Assembly: GCA_943704525.1 (NCBI GenBank)
Contig: CALSCQ010000254.1
Coordinates: forward strand, 7,501-43,474
From: Pigoraptor vietnamica
Lineage: Eukaryota > Opisthokonta > Filasterea
Reading direction: 5' to 3'
Length of the DNA stretch: 35,974 nucleotides
Shown: positions 19,919-30,853 of the stretch, one piece after another
Layout of the letters: the number at the start of each line of letters is the position of its first letter
How positions within the stretch are numbered: position 1 is the stretch's first letter
Program-made: the position numbers and the translations under genes
Notes under the pieces: model-generated
What the model saw: the letters and a program-made list of their open reading frames with translations, nothing else
Told to the model about the DNA's origin: nothing
Databases searched by the model: none

Positions 19919-20823
19919 ATTTACAGCGGCAAAAGATGCGTATTTTTGCAGCGTTGATGAAGCAAGGAGAATGACGGACTTTGGAGAATGTAGCGTCGTT
20001 GGAGCTCCTATGAGAGGAGAGATTCAGCGAAAGTTTTGCGCACAGGCGACTCTTCACACGTGTCCAAAGCAATTAATCCGACGGATGTGACGTGGAGTGA
20101 GGGTTAGTCACGTCAGCCACTTCGGTGGAGTCTGTGGTGGGAGTTTCAAATTAGCAATAATGTGCAGTCTATGGTTGATGTTACAGATCTGTTTAGTGAG
20201 TAGTGGGAGTTACAGTAACAATACCAATTATGGTAAAGAGTGGTTTGGATGGCCAAAAATGGCGTGAGGAGATACGCCGTGTCTGTTTGAGCTATGGTGG
20301 GGGTTATGCAGATTTACGTGCCGATGCTGTCACGCCAAATTGAAATTCTTTCTAAAATGGGGCAAATTTCACGAATGAATTCCAATTCAAATGCCTCCGA
20401 CGTTCACACGTATTATCGTGCAATATAATTTGAAAAAAACAGAAATAATTGTTTAATTTCCTCATTCCCAGTTTCTGGAGTCCCGGTTGAAATTCTGCGC
20501 CAATATTGGCGTCTTCAGTTGGGGCCGGTTTCACGTTCGCTCTCGATCTCCAAGAGAGTGTGCGTGCACGCGCTCTTCTTACGTCAACAGCATTGTCTCC
20601 CCCTCGTCTGTTCTGCCCTCTCCTTCCTGCGCGGTCCCTCGTCGAAGCAAGGAGCACTCGCATTTCGCGCTGTAACGTCGTACAAGAGTGACCGTGTCGC
20701 AATCGCCCGGCAATAGCCCTTCCACACCGCTGTTCTAATCGGTCCGGTGGAGTCTGTCACCCGCCCTCTTATGACCGATCTCAACGCAAGCGACGACACT
20801 CTCTTTCTTCCCTGCCAGAGAGA
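19919..20823. other. Divergent promoter spacer
   Basis: About 0.9 kb between the starts of the promethin-like gene (minus) and the FYVE gene (plus). Its middle (about 20130-20480) is AT-richer than the surroundings. No convincing exon, RNA gene or repeat was found. Confidence 0.5.
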
Positions 20824-21094
20824 ATGACCGAAGTTCACAACGGCGCCGTTCCGCCGATGCAGCGGCGGCGCAGCGCCTCGGACATTCAAAAGCGACTCGT
20901 GACGGGCGTGGGCGGCCTCCGCATGATCCCCCAGGACGACGAAGACGTGTCTCCGTTCATGCTGGAGGAGCCGCGATGGATGGACGATCTGTCGCTGCAG
21001 ATGTGCTGCTATTGCAAGATCAGCTTTGGCGTCTTCAACCGAAGGGTGAGTTTGACGCTCACTTGTGCGAAAGTGTGTGCCGCTACCCAAAGTG

Positions 21095-21155
<61 letters not shown>

Positions 21156-21568
21156 GCGTGCGTGCGTGTGTGCGTGCGTGTGTGTGCGTGAGTGAGTGAT
21201 GTTTTATACTCGATCGGAGAACGTTATGGGGCGCGTGCGCAATTACGTTCCTTGCATTGTCAAACTGTGAGTTCAAACTCCTCTTTCTCCTGTCGCAGCA
21301 CCACTGTCGTCGTTGCGGCGTGCTTCTCTGCAGCTCGTGCTCGGAGACGCTGATGCCGCTTCCGCGCCTGGGCTACGTGGACCCAGTGCGCGTGTGCGTC
21401 AAGTGCATCCCCACGGCCTCGCGCGAGAGCGAATTTTTTGAAAAGCACCTCGCGCTGTTGCTCAAGGGTGCGTCCACGCTGCGCCAAATTGGCGGGGTGT
21501 CCTTCCTATGGCGTGCCTTGTTGGTTTTGTGTGTGTGGGTGTGGGTGTGGGTGTGTGGGTGTGGGTGG

Positions 21569-21599
<31 letters not shown>

Positions 21600-22461
21600 G
21601 GAGATGTGTCGGCGCGAGCTTTGTGTTGTGTGTGCGTTCATGCGTGCGCGTGTGTGTTGTGTTCTTCCGCTGCTTCCGCGCCTGTGTGTGTGGGCGTGTG
21701 TGTGTGTGTATGTGTGTATGGGTGGGTGGGTGGGTGTGTGGGTGTGTGTGTGCCTATCTCCTCGCCAGTGACATGCCCCGTATCGTGCAGGGAGTTTCTT
21801 TCGCGCGCACCGCGACGGAAAGACGGGCATTGTCAAGATGACGTTGACGCCAAACCATCGGTGCGTTAATGGGCTCGAGTTTCCAGTCTCTCTCTCTTTT
21901 CGTGCTTGTGGTGAATTGTTGGATCAATGCACACACACCTGTTCCCCTTGTGAGTCGTCTTCTTACTCTGTTTGTGCGCAGGTACTTGCGCGTTGAGGAC
22001 GCCGAGGGTGCGGAGCTCTTCAAGTGCCTCATTCCCGTCGACCACATCAGCGAGATCCAAGACGTGCGCAAGGAACCGGACGGCGCCGGTGAGTTGGTGC
22101 GACCGAGTCGAGTGATGTGCACGATGTTGTTTACGTGTGTGTGCGTGGGTGGGGGCTGGGAGCGTCGTGGTGGCTGTGTGAATGCGTGCGTTGGGCGTCC
22201 CCCTAGCTGATCAGCATATATGTTTTGCACTCAACTCAAGTGACCAGCGTCGGCTAGCGTGCGGTGACTTGCCCCACGCCCCCTCTCACCCAACCGCCCT
22301 TTTCCGCGCTTTTTTTCCCGCGCTTTTCAGGCGTGAGGATACAGACGTTCATCATTGTGGCTGACAACGTGAACCTCGAGCTCGAGGCCAAGTCGCGTGA
22401 GGAGCGCGTGGCGTTCACGGCTGCCTTGCGAGAGGCCCTGCGACTGCTGCCGCGGGCGTGA
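20824..22461 (+). CDS. FYVE-domain protein with C-terminal PH-like domain
   Basis: Exons 20824-21045, 21299-21467, 21791-21860, 21982-22088 and 22331-22461 join to 699 bases, 232 residues plus TGA. The FYVE zinc finger spans about residues 52-110. W52-M-D-D is the WxxD element, RRHHCRRCG (73-81) is the basic phosphoinositide-binding motif and is split by intron 1, RVCVKC closes the domain, and the eight zinc ligands are C61, C64, C77, C80, C85, C88, C107 and C110. All expected residues are present, so binding to PtdIns3P on endosomes is likely. Residues about 130-230 (GKTGIVKMTLTPNHRYL, LFKCLIPVDHISEIQDV, IQTFIIVADN, then an amphipathic helix with REERVAFTAALREAL) look like a PH-type domain. 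No catalytic domain is present, so it is probably an endosomal adaptor. Introns 1 and 2 are full of TG repeats on the sense strand. Confidence 0.9.
21093..21199. repeat. (TG)n microsatellite in FYVE-gene intron 1
   Basis: A pure TG run of about 55 bases followed by CGTG/TGCG variants, on the sense strand of the intron. Confidence 0.95.
21521..21757. repeat. TG/GGGTG-rich tract in FYVE-gene intron 2
   Basis: Alternating GTGTGG and TG units, including a pure TG run near 21570-21596 and GGGTGGGTGGGTG near 21719. Sense strand of the intron. Confidence 0.9.
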
Positions 22462-23025
22462 GATGTCCCCGCAAGGAAAGGGCAGGGAAAGTATTGCCCG
22501 CTAAAGGCACGGGCGGACTTGCATTTCCCGTCAGGGACAAAGCAGTGCAATGTACATTTGTCGATGAAAGGCAACGGAAAGACTCTTTTGCACGCATACA
22601 GCCGGGAGTTTGAATTGTTGACGTTGTCTTTAACTTTCGTAACGTGTGAGTTCGAATGTGGGCGAACGGAACTACCCCCCCGCAGCTGTTCCAATTCTTC
22701 TCGCAGCGTATCCATCTGTCTTCTGAGTTCGAGACTGAGAGTCTCGACCGCTCACAAATCGGCACTCGTACACACACGCACACACACGCACGCACGCGCA
22801 CACACACACACACACACACACACTACCTTCTCTCTCTCCTCTCTTTGAAACGAATCTCACTGAAACTGTAGATGCACTTTTTTTTCGTCGTTCGTCGCTC
22901 AGGGGTTTGGTCTGTTCATATTGCGGGCACCATGAACCTCAGCAGCTTTGTTTTTAATTCCATGTGCGCATAAGCGCGTAAGATTTACGTTAGGCAGATG
23001 TTGGCGCGCACACACGTGCCAATGC
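22462..23025. other. Convergent 3' spacer with a CA microsatellite
   Basis: Lies between the 3' ends of the FYVE gene and the cadherin-like gene. Apart from a CA/CGCA tract at about 22773-22822, nothing was recognised. Confidence 0.5.
22773..22822. repeat. CA-rich microsatellite
   Basis: ACACACGCACACACACGCACGC followed by a pure CA run, in the convergent spacer. Confidence 0.9.
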
Positions 23026-25245
23026 CTACAGGCCACTGACGACGGACGGCGGCCTCTCGTACTGCGACGCCCTCAGCTCCAGAATCTCTTGGCTCTCCGT
23101 GGCCGCTCGCATCGCCCTCCGTGGTTGGCGCAGGCTTCCGCTGCCGTTCGATTTGCCCGACATGCGGACGTCCTCGCGTGCCAGGCGCTCGCGTCGCGCG
23201 TCTTCCAGCTTCTTCTGTTCCTCGGCGAGAAAGACGAGGCGCAGCATCTCGTCCACAATGTCCGAGCGGAATATCTTGAAGTGCGACGGCTCGATGCCGC
23301 TGAAGAGCTGTATCTTGATGCGCCGCATGTTCACGATCGGTCCGCTCCTCTTTATCGCGGGAATCGCCATGGCCGCCCTCGCAAGCAGTTCGCCGTACGT
23401 CCGCATCATCTCGAACAACATGGGCGCGTCTTCCTTGTACACGGTGCGCTCGGCCTCGACGCCCAAGCTCTTCCACTCTTCGAGGAGATCCTTGCTCACA
23501 CCGGGATTGCCGCTGCGCCGCGATTCCGCCGCCGCCTCGTCGACGCGCGCGGAAAACTCCTTCGCAATCTCACGAATGTTCTCGTGAAAGTGGACGCCGG
23601 CCTCGCTGCCGTACTCGTGGCCCGACGTGAACTTGCCCACGCTCTCCATGCCGAGCTCTCGCTGCACGTAGTAGGCGAGCGGGTTGAGGTGGCGGTTGCC
23701 GCGCGTGCGCATCTGCTTCGACAGCTGGATCAGTCCCCACGTCGCCAGCGCGAGCGCCATCGACCCGAACGTCGTAACAAAGCCGATAATGGCGTCCGTC
23801 GTCGACTGCTTGTCGTCCTTTGCGGCGCTCTTGTCCGACTCGGGCGGCGGCGGGTTCTCCACGTTCATGTTGATGTACGCGTCCGTCGACGTGCGCTGCA
23901 GGTCCGTCGCCGTCGCTCGGAACTGGTACCCGCCGGCGAGAAGAGGGGTCCCCGCGAAGATGCCCGTGGACGGATCGAGCGTCGCGCCCCAATTGGCGAT
24001 CTCCGAGTCGTTGAGCGCAAGCACGCGGCCGGTGGAGGAGAGGTAAACGAGGCGGTAGGTGAGGCGGTCGCCCTGCAGCTCGACGTCGTCGTCCGTGAAC
24101 GACTCGGACAGGTCGATGAAGAACTTTGTGTGCGTGATGAACTTGATGTTGTCCGTCTTGATGCTGGACCCGGCGTAGCGCAGGCGCGGCGGCGTGTTGA
24201 AGGGGGAGGGGTTGGACAGGTACACGCGGCCCTTGACGGGATCGTTGCCCTTGTCGTCCGTGACGGTGACTTGTATCTCGACGTTCTGCTGGAAGTGGTT
24301 GGGCATGAAGACGAGCGTGCTGAGGAGGTCGTTGACGGCGGCGACGGACCCGGAGCACGTCCACGTGATGGGGAAGCCCTCCGTGTTGTTGAACTTCGAG
24401 CCAATACCGCCGACGATCTGGCCGTCGCCGATGCGGTCAAAGACGAAGACGACAGTGATCTGGCGACCGGCGGGCGCCGTGACGACGATCGAGCCGAACC
24501 CTTTGAAGAGCGTGCGCGACTGGTACTGGAGCACGACGTTGTCGATTCCGTCGACGTCGAGATCGGGCTTGGGACGAAGGAGCATTGTCTGGACGGCGGG
24601 TTGCGGGTTGCTGTTGCGTGCCGTGACCGTAACAGTGATCCCACCGGCGACGCCCTCCAGTCGTGCCGCCTGCATGGTGGGGAAGAGCGCGGTGATGGCG
24701 CGGCTGTTGGCGTCGAACGAAACGGTTGTGGCCGACCCGGGGTAGAGCGCGGGGGCGAACGTGACCTCTAAGGCGAGAGATTCGCCGTCGCCAGTGTCCT
24801 GGAAGAGCGTGGAGGCGTCGAGCGTCATGGTCCACGGGCGCGTAACGAACACGTCGACGACAGCGGGCAGGCGGGTGGAGCCCAGTATGGGCGGAGAAGT
24901 AGGTCCAACGGTTGAGACGCTGCACCACTGTTCGTTGGGGCGGGAGTTCTTAACCTGCAGCGTCGTGCGCGTCGGAAATTGCATGCGAATGCCGGTGCTA
25001 AGGACAAGGTCGCCCGCTCGGCTGCGACCGCGGATGGTGACGCTCGCGTTGCGCGGCATCTCGACCGCCTGGCCGGTGCAGGGGAAGAGAGGAGACGGTA
25101 AGGCCGTGCCGCGCTGCCAGAGCGCCGTGTTGTTCCATTCGCGCAGAGAGTTGCCGCCTTGCCAAGTGTAGTCGGCGGCGCGGGCGGCGTGTGCAGCCGC
25201 CGCGATGCAGACAGCTACCAAGAAAATGCCAGTGGTTGCCTTCAT
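23026..25245 (-). CDS. Single-pass surface protein with dystroglycan-type cadherin-like domain
   Basis: Single exon, 739 residues. I start at ATG 25245 because it gives a clean signal peptide (MKATTGIFLVAVCIAAAAHA then ARAADYTW); the same frame is open upstream but that part has no protein-like character. The ectodomain (about 25-485) is beta-rich with scattered N-glycosylation sites. Its membrane-proximal part, about 348-465, looks like a cadherin-like/He-PIG (CADG) domain: SESFTDDDVELQGDRLTY, then WGATLDPSTGIFAGTPLLAG and YQFRATATD. A short Pro-rich and charged linker leads to one membrane helix at about 490-512. The cytosolic tail of about 225 residues is helical and charged, with no kinase or other catalytic motif. 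The family architecture suggests adhesion or matrix binding; the ligand is unknown. The antisense strand shows a 607-codon open frame that I treat as a codon-bias shadow. Confidence 0.8.
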   Translation of the reverse strand: MKATTGIFLVAVCIAAAAHAARAADYTWQGGNSLREWNNTALWQRGTALPSPLFPCTGQAVEMPRNASVTIRGRSRAGDLVLSTGIRMQFPTRTTLQVKNSRPNEQWCSVSTVGPTSPPILGSTRLPAVVDVFVTRPWTMTLDASTLFQDTGDGESLALEVTFAPALYPGSATTVSFDANSRAITALFPTMQAARLEGVAGGITVTVTARNSNPQPAVQTMLLRPKPDLDVDGIDNVVLQYQSRTLFKGFGSIVVTAPAGRQITVVFVFDRIGDGQIVGGIGSKFNNTEGFPITWTCSGSVAAVNDLLSTLVFMPNHFQQNVEIQVTVTDDKGNDPVKGRVYLSNPSPFNTPPRLRYAGSSIKTDNIKFITHTKFFIDLSESFTDDDVELQGDRLTYRLVYLSSTGRVLALNDSEIANWGATLDPSTGIFAGTPLLAGGYQFRATATDLQRTSTDAYINMNVENPPPPESDKSAAKDDKQSTTDAIIGFVTTFGSMALALATWGLIQLSKQMRTRGNRHLNPLAYYVQRELGMESVGKFTSGHEYGSEAGVHFHENIREIAKEFSARVDEAAAESRRSGNPGVSKDLLEEWKSLGVEAERTVYKEDAPMLFEMMRTYGELLARAAMAIPAIKRSGPIVNMRRIKIQLFSGIEPSHFKIFRSDIVDEMLRLVFLAEEQKKLEDARRERLAREDVRMSGKSNGSGSLRQPRRAMRAATESQEILELRASQYERPPSVVSGL

Positions 25246-25755
25246 GGCCGATTCTGCTATAGCGGCGACGACCGTATGGCCTGAACCGAGTGTCTCGGAT
25301 TGAGACACTGACAGCGCCGTCGGTGGTGCCAAATACAGTACACGATGTACGTACACGGCACTTTTGGACGAGGCTTCGTGTGTTTGTGTAATCCCACGCC
25401 ATAATAGCCGCTGTATGCGCGCGGTTCCCCAGGGGACGCAAATAACCATGATGGGAGGTGTTAGCATTCCGGCACAACCCAACTCAGAGGCAGTCATCGG
25501 CGATAACCATCTGATGAGGTCACATGGCCACGTGTCGCGCATGCCGGCCCATCCGGCAGGCGTGCACTGCAGTGTCGCGTGTGTGCCGTGTGTCGGTGTG
25601 TGTTTTTTTCGGCGGCGATGCTCCATGCCAGCGGCAGCTGAGGGCTCCGTCGGTGTCGGTTCAGCTCTGAGGCCGGCCGCGACTGAAACATGCTCCCGTC
25701 GGCGAGGCGGCCGTATGAGTTGTTTGGCTGGCCTACTGATGCCAACACGGCCGGC
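25246..25755. other. Divergent promoter spacer
   Basis: Lies between the starts of the cadherin-like gene (minus) and the first coiled-coil gene (plus). No exon or clear core promoter element was identified. Confidence 0.45.
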
Positions 25756-27510
25756 ATGCGCCGCCGGCGTGACGCTCTCTTCATCATGATGGCGGGACTC
25801 GTCCTCCTTTACTCGTCACCGGCGGCAGGAGACGTGTGCGAGATCAAAACCACGACCTCGTCATTACCTCGGCGGCCGGCAAAAACATTGCGTTGCAAAA
25901 CGCCGACACAATCGATCTCGACGCATCCGTCGTTAGGTTTCGGGATTCGAACGGTCTCAAGGCAGCAGTTCACACTTCCTTCAAGACGGTTCAAGATGCC
26001 CAGCAAGCGACGCAGTCGAACGTGAACGGGCTGCAGCTCTCCGTCGCCGGCATCCAATCGGACCTCAAGGCGTTGCAACAGCGACTGCAGGACCTGACGG
26101 CGCAGGTGTGTCCCGACTGAGTGAGCCGGCTGTCATGTACAATCAGTCATGTGTACAGTGAGTGCATATCGATGGCACGGCTGAGTAAGGCCCTTTACCG
26201 GCTTGGCCAGGCCGATAAAGGCAAGCTAGTCAGTAGTATGCACTGCCGCCGGGCACGCCACGACAGTCAGTCGGCCGGCCGATTGCACTACCGTGACATG
26301 CTTACTGTATGAATCAGAGAGCCTGTACTGCTGACGAAGTTGTATTGTTTTGCCGAGGTTTCAGTTCTGTTCCTTTCGTCCAGCCGTGGTCGGCGGCCTC
26401 CTGCAGTCCGACTGTGCCCGGCCGTAACGGCCGTTTACAGTTTGAAGACTGACACGGGCTGTATACTTGTATCGCAGAACGCGGTGCTACAAAATCAAGT
26501 TTCCACCCTCACAGGTACTGACCGACAACATTTGTTGGCTGTCAAATGGCAAAGTAACGGCAAGTGGTCGCCTCCGTCATTGACACCGTGACTTGACAAT
26601 GTTCACGGCCGCAGCCGGCGGTCACCCACATCTCTTGAAACATTTATTGAGCCGCCGAAGTGTTTTTTATAGTTCATGTTTTTCAGCCGCGCATCAGCAC
26701 CGGACGACACTGGCACCGTCGCCGTCAGGCTGTTATTGTAACTGATCTGCCTGCCTTTGTTGTGTAAAACGTAAAATTGACAGCACGTCTGGGCAACCTG
26801 ACCGACAACTTCACGTCATTTCAAAACACGACGAACACGGTGGGTTCAAAGTCAATGCTGGCGCCGGCTGAATCGGCGGCTGTCATGGTGGCAGCAATTG
26901 AAGATCTTAATCTGTAGGCTCAGACTGTCGTCACTGTGCGGCTATGTTCATGCTGAATTGCTTCAGTTTGGTGTGATGTTAACGGACTGAGAGTCGGCGT
27001 CGGTAAACCTAAGGCTTGGGACATACCATATAATATCAGATGATGTTGACCGGAGTTTCAAAACAAACTACTGTAATTCATTAACTAACCGTCTCCCGTT
27101 TTGCCTTATGGCAGCTCCTCACGTGCCCGCCCGACTCGATCACGGTTGGCCCATTTTGTGCCGTGCGCTCCATCTTCGCGAGTTCGAACTTCCCGGGCGC
27201 CATTCAAGCCTGTGAGAACAAGGGTTTCCGCCTCTGCACGATGGAGGAGCTCGCAGTGCTGTGCTGGCAGAGCCGAGACAACCCGATGCCTGGCAGTCCC
27301 GTGCTCGACATAAGCTTTCCGGAGAACGAGCTCTTCTGGAGCAACACGCGCTACGTGGCTTATCAAGCCAGTGCCACCTACAACGCAGCCGCCGTTCAGA
27401 GGCGGATGGGCGCCGATTGCTTTGGCGGCTACACCTACGATAGCAAATCGCCCATGTCCTTCGACGGGGGCACTGACTCTCGCCGCCATTTCTGTTGCCG
27501 CGCGTTGTAA
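25756..27510 (+). CDS. Secreted coiled-coil protein A with Cys-rich C-terminal domain; frameshift in exon 1
   Basis: Four exons: 25756-26105, 26478-26514, 26784-26839 and 27115-27510 (phases 0, 1, 0). ATG 25756 gives a signal peptide (MRRRRDALFIMMAGLVLLYS.. ending PAAG) before DVCEIK. The reading frame changes by one base at about 25841-25851, within AGATCAAAACC; downstream, the next frame continues as HDLVITSAAGK and FRDSNGLK, matching gene B. Either one base is missing in the sequence or the gene is broken. The rest of exon 1 and the two small exons form a heptad-like coiled coil (LKALQQRLQDLTAQ, NAVLQNQVSTLTG, LGNLTDNFTSFQ). Exon 4 encodes a 131-residue domain with eight Cys (TCPPD, FCAV, ACENKGFRLCTMEEL, LCW, DCFGG, HFCC), probably four disulfides. 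I do not recognise its family. Intron 3 has a textbook branch site (TTAACTAAC at 27081-27089). Confidence 0.65.
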
Positions 27511-28579
27511 ACGGTCAGCCGCCTGAGAATGGGGTGTCTGATCAGCCGGCTCGGCGTACAATTTGGCCATGCACTGAAGTTCGGACGTGATGCATTTCAG
27601 TGCCAGTGGACTAGATAAAGTGTGCCAAGAGTGACCGGACTTATTCATCTGGTCAGCCGAGAGTAATAATTGTGCGGCGGCTGTCGACGTGTCCGAGTCT
27701 GACTGACCAATTAAAGCCGATTTATGCGGCTGGTAAACTAATAGCCGAGTGGCGGCCGGGCCGAGCGGTCACTGACAACGGCCGGCGGGCGTTACTGCCG
27801 ACCCACTGCGCGCGATCGGCGGCGACTCCAGCCGGCGGCCCCGGCAGGCTGCTAGCAAATTCAGTGCCGGCCGGCCGTGGCCGGGTCAGACCTCAGTAAA
27901 ATATGCTGTCCGGGCATCGGTGTGGATTTTACTGGAGCCTGAGTTACAGTTCAATAGCACAGTAGTGCTGAGCCGGCTGGATGCCGCGGCCGGCGGCCGG
28001 CGGTCATTCATTTGACAACTGAACTGAATCGCTCGAAGTCGACCCGTCGGTAATATAGCCGTGCCGCACAATATAATGTTCGTACTGGGAAACGTTAATG
28101 ACTCTGAATTCGGCCGGCGCCGCACGTCCAGGTCACCGCGGCGTCACCGGACATGGTGCATTTAGTAACCAGTCTGACGTGCGTCACATAATGTATCGTA
28201 TTCATCATGATCGTGGCCGGCCGCCGGAATGCTAACACAGACGCACAGCGCTGAGATTGGTCAGCCAGCCGAGTGGCACACAGTCTGACGCGCCGTGTAT
28301 TCAGCTAACAGACTCTGCCGATGCTCGCCAGCAATATTTGTCGCGTGGGAAAATGCGGGCGGCGTGCCCACGGTTTGTCACATGACACCCGTCGCGGCCG
28401 ACGAGCAGTCTCAGACCTTTTCGGTCATATGAGTTCACGGCAAAGCGGCGTCACTGTGACTCGGCTGCACGGTAGCCGATCAGTGGCCGGAGACCTAACT
28501 GGACAGGTTATCAAACGACCAGGCTCCTTCAATTGCACGGCACGGCGGCCGGCTGACTGACGACGGTCAGGATTCAGAA
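27511..28579. other. Spacer between the two coiled-coil genes, GCCGGC-rich
   Basis: About 1.07 kb with very frequent GGCCGG/GCCGGC words (densest at 27740-28010). It should contain the promoter of gene B. No exon or RNA gene was recognised. Confidence 0.5.
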
Positions 28580-29689
28580 ATGCTGGCGTTGGAGCGACAC
28601 GCCGTGACCACGGCGCTTGCGGTACTTTCTATCGTCGCCATCTCGCTCGTGCCCTTTGTAGCTGGCGACGTGTGCGAGGTAAAGACAACCGAAAACGACG
28701 ACTTTATCTTTAGTGGCGCGCAAGGGCGGACTGTTCTCTTTCAAACCGCGAACGCAGTCGATTTTGACGTGCCCGTCGTTCGCATTCGTGACAACACCGG
28801 CCTGAAAGTGCCCGTCCAGTCGCTCTTCGATTCGCTCGCGAAGGCAGATACGTCGCAACAGTCGGGCATCGCGTCCCTACAGTCTTCACTGTCGGCTATC
28901 CAAACGGCGGTGCAGAGCGTCCAGAGCGATCTGCGCACGCTCCAGGGCGACACGGTCAGGGATCTTCAGTCGAAGATCATCAACATGCAAGCCAACATCA
29001 CGTCCTTCCTCATGGATCAACTGCTCCAGCGCGACGCCGCCATCGCCGACCTCCGCAAACAGCTCACGCAGCTGGCCGCCAACCTGACCGGCAATGGCGT
29101 AAGTTTCTCCGGAATTCAAAGCCGGGCATCCGAGGCTAGCCGGCACTCTGTTAGCCGCGTCCGTCGATTGTCAATGTGCTGCAGCCAAACTAGATCTCAG
29201 CCATCTTAACCGACCTCAATCCAACCGCGTTATTGGCACGGCATGCAGGGGCAAGACGACTACTGGTGGCCCATCAAGGACAAGGCGTCGGTCGTGCTGC
29301 CGCAACAAGCGCCCCTCGTGTCAAGCAACGACGCCCAGAATGTGATCCGCGTTATTCGCCGTGGGTCGCTCGTTGAGCTTCGTGTGTTCCTCCACACGGC
29401 GTCCGGGTACTGGTCGACGCCGTTGCCGTCTAGCGGCGCCACTCGCATCAAGATTGATCTCCCGCTCGAGATACAACCGACGGGCGATGCGGTTTTTGGT
29501 GATGTTAAGATGATCAACAGCGGAGCGCTCCAAAACAGCGACGTCTACATGTGGATTACTGTGCCAGCGAAGACCCGTCCGGCCACCGACAGGGGCCTCT
29601 TCATCAGCTTCGTCAAGTCCAACGCGCCAGTTTCGATGACTCCGTACGGCGTGAGCGTGGAATTCACGCTGTTCTACAACCTCGCCTGA
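28580..29689 (+). CDS. Secreted coiled-coil protein B with beta-rich C-terminal domain
   Basis: Two exons, 28580-29098 (donor GTAAGT) and 29249-29689 (acceptor CATGCAG), phase 0, 319 residues plus TGA. A signal peptide (about 1-29, hydrophobic core LAVLSIVAISLVPFVAG) precedes DVCEVKTT. Residues about 30-115 are the module shared with gene A (GRTVLFQTANAVDFD, VVRIRDNTGLKVPV, then SLQSSLSAIQ and VQSDLRTLQ). A long coiled coil follows to about residue 172, with heptads such as LQRDAAIADLRKQLTQLAAN. The terminal 146-residue exon is beta-rich and lacks Cys (DDYWWPIKDK, VIRVIRRGSLVELRVFL, KIDLPLEIQ, then VSVEFTLFYNLA). It resembles a trimeric C1q/lectin-like or tail-fibre-type beta sandwich in general character, but I cannot assign a family. 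This is probably an oligomeric extracellular protein. Confidence 0.75.
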
Positions 29690-30369
29690 TGGGCCGCCGG
29701 CGAAATGCAGTGGTGGCTTACATGCCCGGTTGAGACAACGTGCCCGTCTGCAGTGTGGTCCCCTCCGTCAATGGCTCGTGTCAGTGCTGACGGAGTGAGC
29801 CGGCAATTTCACCTAGTCCTTTCCAGTACCGTTCCTGCGACTGAGGTGCATGAAAAAGCCAAAACTGAGATTATTCAGCTAATTCGCCGAGGCGCCGCGC
29901 CCGAGCTGAGCCGGGTGTCGTTCAGTTAATCCCGGCGCCCCTAGTTCAGATTGCATGCGGGTCGCGTAGAAGCGGCCGGCAGGTGCCAGTTAGGGCCACT
30001 GACTCCGCTGACACTGAGAGTTGCGGCCGTGCGGCCGACTGGACTCAGAGTTACCGAGCATGCGTGATGGCACCTAGACGGCCGGGCCGGGCTCCCAGCC
30101 GGCGCCGGTGAACGCCTGGCGCGGGTCGGCCAGCCATGTCAGACAGTTAGGAAGGGTCGCCAGCAGTGCGGCTGATATCTTGGTGTCGGCAGCCGGCGGC
30201 CGAGCCGCCAGCAGCCGGGTCAGTTTGCATTCAGTTGAAGCAAGGGCGCTTATAAGCGCCCTTGGTTGAAGGTACCGTGGGGATTGTCCGGACAGTTTGT
30301 GCTGATATTGAACCGTGCGCAGTGATTCAGTTTTTCCGTTTCTCATGAGCATCAATTTTCTTCGCCACA
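29690..30369. other. Spacer upstream of the HAD phosphatase gene
   Basis: GCCGGC-rich spacer between two same-strand genes. It holds the perfect 24-base palindrome at 30241-30264. No exon was recognised. Confidence 0.5.
30241..30264. promoter_or_regulatory. Perfect 24-base palindrome upstream of the HAD phosphatase gene
   Basis: CAAGGGCGCTTA is followed immediately by its exact reverse complement. The centre is TTATAA. It ends 105 bases before the ATG at 30370, a position that suits a core promoter or a dimeric-factor site. The sequence is directly visible; the role is inferred. Confidence 0.5.
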
Positions 30370-30690
30370 ATGGCAAGGCTGTTGGACGCGAAGGCCTTTG
30401 TTGACTCTGTCGACGCGTTTCTGTTCGATTGCGACGGTGTGTTGATGACGACTGTCATGAAGTGTTGCGCTCATTTCTCTGTTTCGCTTATTTTTTTTCG
30501 TTACGACTAGGCGTTCTTTGGCATGGCCCGCATTTGATTCCCGGCGCGAAAGAAACACTCGAGTGCTTGCGCCGCGCGGTGAGTTTGCGTGGTGTGTTTC
30601 GTGTTTTTGTGGGCGCGTGCGTATACGTGCACGGTCGTACAAGGGCATGTACATGTGCTTCGGTGTGTGGGTGTGTGCGGGTGTGTGTGC

Positions 30691-30730
<40 letters not shown>

Positions 30731-30798
30731 TCGCGTTTGCGTGTGCGTGTGTGTGTGTGTGCGCGCGCGCGTTTGTGTGTGCGTGCGTGAGTGTGTGC

Positions 30799-30853
<55 letters not shown>

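Noticed and set aside
22948-24771. 607-codon plus-strand open frame
   Set aside because: It lies wholly antisense to the cadherin-like gene. Its product is Arg/Val/His-rich without motifs, and it is explained by GC-ending codons on the true strand.
25246-25626. Upstream 127-codon extension of the cadherin-like frame
   Set aside because: It would bury the strong signal peptide at 25245 inside the protein, and its sequence is not protein-like.
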